Origin: Laccaria trichodermophora
Taxonomy: Eukaryota > Basidiomycota > Agaricomycetes > Agaricales > Hydnangiaceae
DNA length: 64,000 bases
Assembly: GCA_018417955.1 (NCBI GenBank)
Contig: JACTVC010000001.1
Coordinates: 1,054,001 to 1,118,000, forward strand
Direction: 5' to 3'
Shown here piece after piece: positions 22,009 to 30,945 of this stretch. The position numbers were made by a program, and so were the translations under genes. The notes beneath the pieces were generated by a model, which ran no database searches, was not told the DNA's origin, and saw only the letters and a list, made by a program, of their open reading frames with translations. Within the stretch, counting starts at the first letter, position 1; each line of letters opens with the position of its first letter.

Positions 22009-23675
22009 ATGGAGGATGCTGCCGTGGCTCCTAGCGACGTACACCCACTTCTTGCTGCTCGAGGATCTATATCTCACTGTTTAACAGACCGAACTCAGCG
22101 ACACTGGCAATCCTTCTGCCTTGAAGCGCCTCAAATACACCAACAAGGTCTTGAAGAACCAAAATGAGGAATTGCTTGCCGAGTTGGACGACTTGCGAGT
22201 ACGTTTAGCCACCTTGCCAGAATCTCGGGCGCCTGCCCTCGAGTCTTACCTCCCGATATAAACAGGAAGCTCTCGCTCGTCAACAGAAGCTGTTAGATGA
22301 AATCTCAGCTATCCGCAAGCCTTTCGTCCAACCACCTCCTGAAATTCTCTACATGATTTTTCAGCGAACGATACCCCCGTCCTACCTTCTCGACTCTTCG
22401 ACAGCACCAGGACCTGACTCCCTCGCATGCAAAGTTCTGCGCCAGCAGAAGGCTCTTGTCGGGGTTTGCAGAACATGGCATACTATTGCTTCGCCATTTC
22501 TCTACGACGATATCTATATACGGAGAGCTGGACAGCTTCCTGCCCTCCTTCGTACCCTTGAGGGTGGTCAGACAAACTTTGGGGACCACGTGCAGAAACT
22601 CACCATCTACTGTCTTGTTCCACAACAATATAGCGACCAATTTCATCAGGATATACGCCGAGTCTTTCACCTCTGTCCACGCCTGACAAGTTTTGCATAT
22701 ACCTCGCCATGCCGCCTTCCTACCCTGAACCTCCCTTCCCTCAAACCCGCACTCACGCACCTGAAATTCAGTGATGCCATTCAACACGATGCTTTGACGG
22801 CTGCATTGATGGAGGTCTGTAGCGAGCTAGTGTCGCTCTCTTTTCAGGTGCCTGGCACGCCAGCGAATAGTATAATGATGGATCCCAATCTGCGACTTCC
22901 CCGGTTGGAATATCTCCATTGTGGAATAACCGCTGTCACTAGAACATACCTGGTCGTGGTCGAACAGTGGTCCATGCCCAAACTTGGGGGCTTAACATTC
23001 AAGTTGAACGGAAATCCGGTTAGCTGGAGTGGAGATTTAATCGCGAGTTGCCTTGTATCGTTTTGTAGAGCTCACGGAACAGGTTTGACGTTTTTGCACA
23101 TCCACCCTGAATACTGGTGGTCCATGGCAAAGTTTACCATCGCCGTCCAACCGTTGCTAGATCTTTGTCCAGCACTGGAACATATTGTGCTTCATCCTCG
23201 AACCGCGCCGCCACTGACGCATCCCAAAGTCAAGTGGATAGATATCTGGGAGCCCCATGTGCGTGAAGTCTGTGTCGAGGAGTGGAGCACGGTGCGCTTG
23301 AGTTTAACACAACAAGCATTCCCATCCCTCAAAGGCGTTCGCATATTGGGTGCGGCTATGGCAGCCTTGACCGATCTACCTACGAATATCCCGCCAAACC
23401 TTGTGCTCAACGTCGCTGATGCCTTTGAATGCAAATTCTTGGATTTACTCGTCAGGCACGACCAAGGATCTTTGCGCTACATCGAGCCTGAATGGCCGGA
23501 AGACCCATCGGATAGCGAGGAAGATGCTGATTTCGTTTATTGTTCGGAGGATGACCTTGTTCACATGGATGGGACTGTTTCTGACGGTTCTAGTTTAACT
23601 TGGTTGGAGAGCGACTCGGAGGCGGACAGTGACACATATATCGAGCGGCACTGGGATGCTGGGATGGAGACGTGA
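22009..23675 (+). CDS. F-box-like protein with N-terminal coiled coil
   Basis: Three exons, 22009-22038, 22088-22198 and 22266-23675, encode 516 residues. The 10-residue first exon (MEDAAVAPSD) is spliced in phase 0 to TELSDTGNPSALKRLKY. A short coiled coil follows (NKVLKNQNEELLAELDDLR, EALARQQKLLDEISAIRK), directly before an F-box-like start, PPPEILYMIFQRTIPP, and LVGVCRTWHTIASPFLYDDI. This arrangement (heptads, then a P-PEIL-IF motif and a C-x-W-x-x-IA motif) is very common in the large F-box families of mushroom fungi. The rest resembles divergent leucine-rich repeats, and the C-terminus is strongly acidic (DSEEDAD, ESDSEADSD). It would act as a Skp1-linked substrate adaptor; the target is unknown. 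Confidence 0.85.
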
Positions 23676-23863
23676 TGCATTGATTTCATGGACTAAATAA
23701 TGTAAGTTACAATGCTGTTGTACTCCATTTAGAAGGCCACTGCCAAATTCTTGTGTTGACATGTTTGTTCCTAAAGGCCACGCGATCTCGATTGTGTCCC
23801 AAGATCGTTCAAGGCTCCTATAAGTTTCAGCTTCACTGAAAAAAATGGATCCCCACAACGATC

Positions 23864-25801
23864 ATGGCCCTTCGCCGCAGCACCCGTTTATTGGCTGCAG
23901 CTTCCCTTGAGCACTCCATTCACGTTTCAACGCGATCGCTCATAGACGAATCTCAACTCGAGGGAAATGCACCGAAACGCGTCAGGAAACGAAAGCTGTC
24001 GAGTGACCAAGAACTGTCGGACGGAGACAGTGGAGAATTTTCCATGGGGGCTTCATCAAAGCCCCCACCTGTGAAACGAAGAGGAAAGGTGGAGACAGTC
24101 ACCTACGTCATTCCAGATGTGCAAAGGAAAGAAACCACATACAAGGGCAGGCTAGGTACGACTTCTCCTCCTCATACGAGAACGTCGTTCTAACCCAGCG
24201 TAGGATATGCTTGCTTGAACACCGTTCTGCGACACAAGAAGCCTGCCAGTGAGGCTGTCTTCTGTTCGAGGACATGCAGGTATGCCCGTTTTCCCACCAG
24301 CTGTTGTAGACTCACATTTTATCAGAATAGACTCGATAAAGAAGAATGGTCTGGATTGGGTGAAAGAACTCGGCAAGAAGAACGTCGAAGATCTGATGAC
24401 CGTGATTCAATGGAACGAGGATAACGCGAGCCCTTTTTCTTTGTTAACATAATTATGATTCTTATCCTCTGGGCTAGAATATTCGTTTCTTCCGGCTTTC
24501 TTCTGAAATGTTTCCCTTTGCATCTCATGCAGTCCATGGGTACACCCTGGAGTACTGTTCCGAGCTTCTTGCGAAGGCCGGCGCCCTGGCGAAGAAGTAC
24601 GGACATAGGCTCACCGTCCATCCCGGCCAGTATACCCAGCTGGGGAGCCCAAAGCCTGCAGTGATCCAAGCTTCCATCAAGGAGCTGGTTTACCATTGCG
24701 AAATGCTGGATCGCATGGGTGTGGATGCCGACGGTGTGATGATCATCCATGTGAGTCTCATAATCATTCTCACCATTTTTCCCGCTTTAAGTGCATATAG
24801 GGAGGTGGCATGTATGGCGATAAACCTGCCACTCTAAAACGCGTCAAAGAGACGATCACGAATCTTCTTCCAAACAATGTCAGACAAAGACTCGTTCTTG
24901 AGAACGATGAGGTATGTATCTTCTCTATTGCTGTGCTTCTCTAATTTCTTTGCATTATCAGATGTGCTATAATGTTGAGGATCTCTTACCTCTTTGCGAA
25001 GAACTAGACATCCCACTTGTTTTTGGTACGATTTCTATTCTCTTCTTTAGTCCCTCCGTTGGTTATCCCGATCTCAGACTATCACCACGACGCGATATTC
25101 CCTTCTTCTATCCCACCCGCAGAAATCATCAAGCGAGCCAATATGATTTGGGCCCGACGCGGTATTCGCCCCAAGCAACACCTGAGCGAGCAACGACCAG
25201 GCGCTGTCACTATAATGGAACGAAGAGCGCACTCAGATAGATGCGAGAACTTGCCACCGGATCTGCCTGATGATATGGGTGTGTAGAATCAGCATCCGTG
25301 GACTCCCTAACTTATTCTTCTCTTTGGTAGATTTGATGATCGAGGTACTGACATATTCCTTGTGCTGTGTGCCTTCTAATGAATAATTCTTAGGCGAAGG
25401 ACAAGGAGCAAGCGGTTCTCTATCTGCATCGAATGTATAACCTTCACCCCGTCAATTACGGTCAGTGGGTCTCGAATGATTCTCCCTTCGTTAGCTTATG
25501 TTCGGCCACAGAATCCCTTCGCCCAGCAGATGCTAATCCCACCAAAGAAACGAAGGGTCGCAAATCCACTAAAAACGCCCAAGTCAAGGCCGCGGATGAA
25601 GATGCTTTGCTATCACCAGATGACCTACCTGAGCACCTCGGCGAAACGACGGACGAGAAACCCCTGCCAGAATCGAAAAGAGTTACAAGGAAGCGAACGA
25701 CTCATACTACGAGTCGGATCACGAAAACAGCAAACGAGGATGGGACGAGCGAATTATTAACGGAAGCCGTGAATATTCAGGAGGAAAATCAGAATGCATA
25801 G
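23864..25801 (+). CDS. uve1: UV-damage endonuclease (UVDE/Uve1)
   Basis: Ten exons: 23864-24155, 24204-24279, 24326-24425, 24478-24750, 24801-24911, 24962-25025, 25078-25278, 25331-25344, 25394-25460 and 25512-25801; 495 residues. After a basic, probably nuclear-targeted N-terminus comes the TIM-barrel UVDE fold: RLGYACLNTVLR, VFCSRTCRIDSI, IQWNEDNNIRFFRLSSEMFP, RLTVHPGQYTQLGSP, VMIIHGGGMYGDK, RLVLENDEMCYNVEDLLP and VFDYHHDAIFPSS, carrying the metal-binding His/Glu/Asp residues. The enzyme nicks DNA 5' to UV photoproducts and other lesions, starting excision repair. Exon 8 is a 14-nt microexon, and the intron after exon 3 starts with GC (24426). The basic C-terminal tail (ETKGRKSTKN...) and 3' flank are duplicated elsewhere in the window. 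Confidence 0.95.
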
Positions 25802-25950
25802 CATAACACCCTCCAACGGTTGTCTTCAACGTAGTAGATAGCAGGTATATGATGTTATGAACATCCAATCAATTGAAATCCTTGAGTGACGTTGAGCCGT
25901 GGTCTTGACTCAGCGGGTTCCCAGGCATTTGTTAGCAGCTCTACTGAGCT
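25637..25950 (+). repeat. Native uve1 3' end, present in two further displaced copies
   Basis: The last about 165 coding bases of uve1 and about 150 bp of its 3' flank reappear at about 28650-28865 and 30735-30945, all in the same orientation. Shared landmarks are GGCGAAACGA-G-A-GAGAAA, the stretch GCAGGTATATGATGTTA and ATCCAATCAATT, then GAGTGACGTT. Confidence 0.85.
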
Positions 25951-26105
25951 GTTTGCGGATTTCGGAACAGGCGTCAATGACAGGGAATGGCATTGATCAA
26001 GTCAGAGCAAAGGGCAGCTCATTGAGTTGACGGGGTTGCGAGTATCATATGTGTCTGAAATCTTTAAGTAACTTTTAAAATAGATTTAAGGGAGAAAGAT
26101 AGGAA

Positions 26106-26143
26106 TAATTTAGGGTATGTATGGGCTCCCGTACCCTAAATTA
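26106..26143. repeat. Inverted repeat (12-bp arms, 14-nt loop)
   Basis: TAATTTAGGGTA at 26106-26117 is the exact reverse complement of 26132-26143. The loop holds a smaller GGG/CCC pairing. It lies about 300 bp beyond uve1 in intergenic DNA; role unknown. Confidence 0.8.
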
Positions 26144-26276
26144 ATCAGAGCATAAAAAAACGACCAAGTCTGCGCATAGTACAGGATGTAAGACAACGTC
26201 GCGATGATGTGATCGAACGGCTCCTGTGAGGAAAATGAGTGTCCCAAAACTTATCAGTGTGTAATGAAGAACTTGC

Positions 26277-26800
26277 CTAAGTTACAGCATTGGAAAGGAC
26301 TTGGTTGAAAAGTTGCACTTCAAATCTCGCTTTGTCTCTCCACACCTTCTTCAACGTATATAGCTGCAGTTCCGAGTTCAACTGGGTGCCAGCCGGTGCG
26401 TATGTTTCTTCAAGCCGCGTCTCAGCCTCCAGTTGAAGAAGATGGGCATGAAGGAGCTTCTCGAGGTCTTTGGAAGCTGCCCTTCTAAGGAGATACCTAG
26501 GAAGCAGCAAAGTTCTCTGCAAATCAACCGTCTGCAAAGCCTCGAGGGAAGCATGAGCTCACCTGCTGTCGTTGAATGCCTCCATACAACTTCACTTCAT
26601 ATTCGCCTCCCTTCACAGTCCTGTAAGAGTGCAATGTCAACGACTCTAGCTGGCCTATACAAAGCTTATCATCCAGCCGGGCAGCGTCATCGGGTAAGGT
26701 GGCATTCTCACTTATAAAGGAAGACGACGAGGACGACGACGAGGACTGAGATGTTAATCCCGGCCCCGATCCCGAGGGGGGGTTGACTGACGCTCCTCCA
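26277..26800 (-). CDS. Possible orphan gene or decayed gene, start not found
   Basis: On the minus strand two blocks have coding character: about 26790-26570 (GLTSQ, a run of nine serines, then FISENATLPDDAARLDDKL and LHSYRTVKGGEYEVKLYGG) and 26537-26277 (TVDLQRTLLLPRYLLRRAAS through FEVQLFNQVLSNAVT, stop TAG 26277-26279). They join in phase across GTGAGC...TGCAG, but this intron is only about 31 nt, shorter than any other here. Upstream, an in-frame TAA precedes any ATG, and the ATG frame starting MKSHDNLLML ends at a stop, as if shifted. So this may be a gene with an unseen 5' exon, or a broken one. No family recognised. Confidence 0.35.
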
Positions 26801-27258
26801 CTGGTAGCATCAAGAGGTTATCGTGGGATTTCATTGGATCCTTTTACAGGGTTCGGAATCCATCCCTTCACAATGTCTCTGTGTCCAGAGTCCGTCACGG
26901 TGCAGCACAAGTGACCACGTCATCAACTTGAAGTTGAACATCATGATCTAGCATCTACTAGTCAAAAGTAGCGGAGGTTCCACTGGTGGATCGCCAGGTG
27001 GGCCCTGGGGGCAGGTATATGGTCTTGGCTATACGATGAAAAAAACAATTGCAAGTTCAAGGTCGAGGCGCCCAGGATAAATTCCCTGCTGAAGATGAAA
27101 CATATTTTGGGAATGGTGTCACGAAAGTGACCTTTTCTTTCCATTCTGCTTCCTATCGTGTGTACGGGAATCAAACATGGCGTCATGTGATGTGCGTGTC
27201 TTCGACAAATCTACGTCTTAGTATAAGCTCCTATGCAGTCTAATACAACTCTTTCACG
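26801..27258. other. Intergenic, nothing firm
   Basis: No convincing gene. A short Gly/Ser-rich plus-strand stretch near 26968-27020 is open but has no start, and no neighbour to splice to. Confidence 0.4.
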
Positions 27259-28617
27259 ATGGCGCTCAAGAGAAAATTCGAGGGTGAGGAGCTGCCGATT
27301 GAGGATTGCCGCACTGGGCTCTCTTCACTTATTTCGAATTATGAATCAGCTGAAGCAGCTCTCCTCTGGCTCCTGAATGCATACAGATTTGACCGGAATG
27401 TCTTGCGGAAGTCCGTTAGAGGTTTGTTGTTGATCTTCGTTTTTTGTATCGGTTTTATGCTAATCTTTTTAGTAGATAAACGCGCGGAGCCTAATTTTTA
27501 CAATGTCAACTTCGAAGACATGGCCGAATTTGTTGAACTGAACCCCCGGCTAGAGTTAGATGACATCGGGACGTTCAACCTCCATCGCTCTCGCATCCCC
27601 ACCGACCTTTTCCGGTCTATTGTAGAGGATATGGATGTTCTACTGGTTCAATATGGTCCATTGCCCGCCCACCGTAATGAAGAGGCAGCATCCCGTTTCC
27701 TCTCTCCGGTGAGATGATTTTTTACATACACACTGCCCAAATTAAAGCATATAACGACAGATTTTTAACCGCCTGATAGCTCAATTCGACTTTGCTTTTG
27801 AAAACCTTCCTGAAACGATTATCGAAGGGCACATTAGCACACGGGGCAGGATTAAGCACCATTTTAAAGCATTTGGCTTGATCTCTCTTTTGTTCATTGA
27901 GGCAAAGTTTAAAATTAGCAACGAAGCTGAGCGTTTGGACGCGATTGCTCAAGTCATAGCGGAATGTGTTGGTGGGTCATTTTGTCCTCTGCCCGATGTA
28001 GAATTTTATTCGTTCGAGATCCCCAGCATGCGATCGGAATAATGTGGCGGCAGGATTTGACATGCCCATCATTGGTATTCTCTATGGTGGGAGGTCATTT
28101 GATTTCTTTTCATTCGATGGAAAGACACGCAAATTCACCCGTGGCTGCCTTCCCGGAGATCCCGCCGAACACCGCCGTGGTCTACGACTCGTCGATTTCA
28201 CGTTAGACGGTCCCGACCATTTCATAGCTGGTCTTCGTCCAATATGCGAGATAATATTTGACTTGTTCATGGGCGCTTACATCTCGAGCTTGATGTCGTT
28301 TCGTGAACGATCTGAATGGAAAGGAAAGGCGGGGAAATCTATAAAGAGTTTGGACAAGTGGGATGAATCTCTAAAGCATGCTCAAGAGGCGTTTGCGAAG
28401 TTCCGTGCTGCGGAAATCAAGCGTAACGACAAAGACATTGGACAAGCGAATGCTTTAGTTGGACAGGCGATGAACGACCTGAAGCTTAGGTATGAGATTT
28501 TCACCACACTTCATTTAACGCTGACGAACCATATGTGTTAGTATTAAATCATTGACTATCCGCCGGACAAATCTCATCATGACTGGTTGGGATGGTTTAA
28601 AAGTTGAAGAGGTGTAA
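27259..28617 (+). CDS. Uncharacterised protein of a type common in Agaricomycetes
   Basis: Five exons, 27259-27421, 27473-27708, 27761-27971, 28027-28489 and 28542-28617, give 382 residues with all phases consistent. Recognisable blocks include AQVIAECVACDRNN, FDMPIIGILYGGRSFDFFSF followed by DGKTRKFTRGCLPGDPAEHR, a GLRPICEIIFDLFMGAYISS helix, and a charged C-terminal helix before LIMTGWDGLKVEEV. I recall similar proteins as large unannotated families in mushroom genomes, with no known function (from memory, not searched). No signal peptide or membrane segment. The terminal exon is duplicated near 30490-30590, and the uve1 3' fragment follows directly after the stop, so this gene sits in a rearranged block. 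Confidence 0.75.
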
Positions 28618-28649
28618 CGAGGATTGGAAGATTGGTCAGGAGACGACTA

Positions 28650-28865
28650 TCTCGGCGAAACGATGGACGAGAAATATTTGCCAGGATCGAAAAGAAATAC
28701 TAGGAATCGTCACTACACTTTATTTAATCCTAATGCAACGTAGTAGATGGCAGGTATATGATGTTATGAACATCCAATCAATTGAAATCCTGGAGTGACG
28801 TTAACCCTGTGGTCTTGAAGCGGGTTCCTTTGCCAGGCATTTCTTAGAAGTTCTACTGAATCGGA
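28650..28865 (+). repeat. Displaced copy A of the uve1 3' end
   Basis: Matches about 25645-25960 with an internal deletion of roughly 100 bp; frame is broken soon after the ETMDEKYLPGSKR-like start. It begins about 30 bp after the stop of the preceding gene, so no uve1 coding potential remains. Similarity to the native copy extends further downstream (GCGGGTTCC, CCAGGCATTT) than in copy B. Confidence 0.8.
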
Positions 28866-29206
28866 GAAGTTACTTTGAAGTTACTAACAGGCTAGCGGGT
28901 CCGAAGAATGTTATAGCATACTTATTGGAGGATCACCCGTCTCTTCTCTATCGGAAGTTGGTCCGACCTCGATGCATTCTAAAACAGGTGCGGAAAAGAA
29001 TCAGACATGGAATATTCTTTGAGAAGATTGATACGTGGAGTTCAAGTTATGACTTACATAAATAATGAGTTTTCAAAACTGAATATATGTAAGTAGGGCA
29101 CCAAGAATTCAAAACAACTTTCGCTAATCGGTACTAGAGCATATACACCACCCTATTTGAACTTGGAATGCGAACACCCCAAGTTTGTCCAAAGACAGAT
29201 GAACTT

Positions 29207-30065
29207 TTACTGCATACCAGGCATAACATCCTTCAAATGCTCCTTTTTCAAGCATTGTGCAACTACACCGCATGTCTTGCATTGGCGCTCAGTCGACTCA
29301 TATGCATCCTCGTCATATCCACTGCCGACTATTGGGGGGTGCCTGTCACCATGATATGGCTTCATCCCATCACCATCGAGGTAGGACGGCCCCGAAAGGC
29401 AGTAGCTCACACCAAAATTGGACTTTTGGCAGCGACACGTGCCCGACGGGCGATCGAAGAATGCAATTCCTTAAAGACCATTAGGATGAAAGAGGAGAAA
29501 CGGTGAAGGCCTTATTCAAAACCCACCTTGGTTCTCTGGCATGGAACAACCCTCACATATTGTATAATCACACTGGATGCACCTCTTAAAAACATCTCCA
29601 ACGTCCTCAAAGAGTTTGCCGTCGAGGTCATAGTCATCTTCGTCAATTGGAGCACCTTGGAACCTAAGCATACAGCCATCGCACTTAACTGGTGTGGTCG
29701 GGTTGCGCCTACGTTCCTCCCAGGCAGCCTTTTCAATTGCAGCAAGCCGGCCCATTAGGTGATTGGGTCCACTGTATTTCTTCACCATTTTGTCCACCTT
29801 GTGGAACATGAGGGGTTTCACGCAAACACTGCGCTTGTGCTCCTTCCAATCTGCCTTCTGGCATGCTGTACTAATTGGAGTATGCTTGGTGTTAGATGGA
29901 TCATTTGCAATCTGATAAAGCTCAACGTACGAGCAATAACTGTTCAAAATGGTGAGATATTGGACAGCCTTGGCCTTCAAGAACGACTCACACTGTTCCG
30001 TGGCATTTTGAACACTGCATGGGCTTTTCACATTCAATTTTGCAGACCGAGCAACGACGGGGCAT
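29207..30065 (-). CDS. MYND-type zinc-finger protein
   Basis: Four exons (5'->3'): 30065-29992, 29939-29931, 29870-29527 and 29469-29207; 229 residues. Exon 2 is only 9 nt and completes the MYND finger: MPRRCSVCKIECEKPMQC, SKCHGTVYCS, then TACQKADWKEHKRSVC, giving C5-C8, C18-C21, C27-C31, H39 and C44. The rest has two more cysteine pairs (KCDGCMLRF and KRCIQCDYTICEGC) and a Cys-rich C-terminus (TCRCQKSNFGVSYC, QCKTCGVVAQC), so several zinc sites are likely. MYND fingers mediate protein-protein contacts, often in transcription or chromatin regulation; the partner is unknown here. It lies between the two displaced uve1 3' copies, in opposite orientation. Confidence 0.88.
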
Positions 30066-30339
30066 GGTGGTCTACAGCGACAGGAACACGTGGAGTCCGA
30101 GATCAGGACGCCAATTCAAGTCTATTCAAGTCCTCGGATACCGTAACGTAAACGATACATTCAATTGAGCCTTTGCACCCCTGATAAATCATAAATGCAT
30201 GCGAATAAATCTGAACGTAAAAACGTCAAAGATTTTTTTAGCAGCCATTAGTGTTGGATTTCAAAAAGGGAACATACCAAATACCAAATACTGGTTTGAT
30301 GAGTCGCAGCGTCGCTTGTTCACTTGGAAAGGCTTCAGA

Positions 30340-30600
30340 TAACATCCCAATATAGATAATCGAAGCGACGAACCCTTTGAAAAAGCGAGAACTTGAAGAA
30401 CAGCTGTCGAAAGCCGAGGAAACTGAAATCATCGATCAACGGAAGAAGCTTTCATCGCGGTTTGAATGTAACGTAGTATGTATTACTATTAGTATTGAAT
30501 ATTGAATCGTTAACTATCCCCCGGACAAATCTCTTCATGACTGGTTGGAATGAATTCAAGGTCAACGAGGTGAAAAGAGGATTAGGAGATTGGTATACTG
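30340..30600 (+). pseudogene. Remnant of a second copy of the 27259-28617 gene (3' end)
   Basis: 30490-30590 matches the last exon of the uncharacterised gene at 27259 (CCGGACAAATCTC, TCATGACTGGTTGG, GAGGTG). The preceding 110 bp keeps a charged helix (KKRELEEQLSKAEETEIIDQ) like the C-terminal helix of such proteins. No start or upstream exons are present. It is followed by the second uve1 3' fragment, so the gene end and uve1 end were duplicated together. Confidence 0.6.
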
Positions 30601-30734
30601 CTGTTCGACCTGAGATTCCTCAAAAATGACAAATGGATTAGGCCAACTTGATGAACAGAATGGCATGAGACAAGCGACAGGAAGTACTTATTACGAGGCT
30701 TCAAGGCTTGAAATCTTCAATCCAGGGGACGGCT

Positions 30735-30945
30735 ATTGCGGCGAAACGATGCATGAGAAATCTGTGCCGAAAGAAATACTGGGAAGCAAACGACTCAGAA
30801 GAAAAACAGCAAGTGAGGATGGGACGATCACACCCTCCTCCAGCTTGGAGCACGGTTGTCTTCAACTTTATAAATAGCAGGTATATGATGTTACAATACA
30901 GAAACATCCAATCAATTAAGATCCTGGAGTGACGTTCAATCCTTT
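30735..30945 (+). repeat. Displaced copy B of the uve1 3' end, overlapping the end of ctf4
   Basis: Matches 25645-25900 (GGCGAAACGATG, AAACAGCAA-TGAGGATGGGACGA, GTTGTCTTCAAC, GCAGGTATATGATGTTA). Similarity stops abruptly at about 30945, which is the boundary with ctf4-specific sequence on the opposite strand. Confidence 0.8.

Noticed and set aside
20411..25801. Possible gene cluster linking rvs161, the F-box gene and uve1
   Set aside because: Adjacent but functionally unrelated; only the short shared promoter of the first two is notable.
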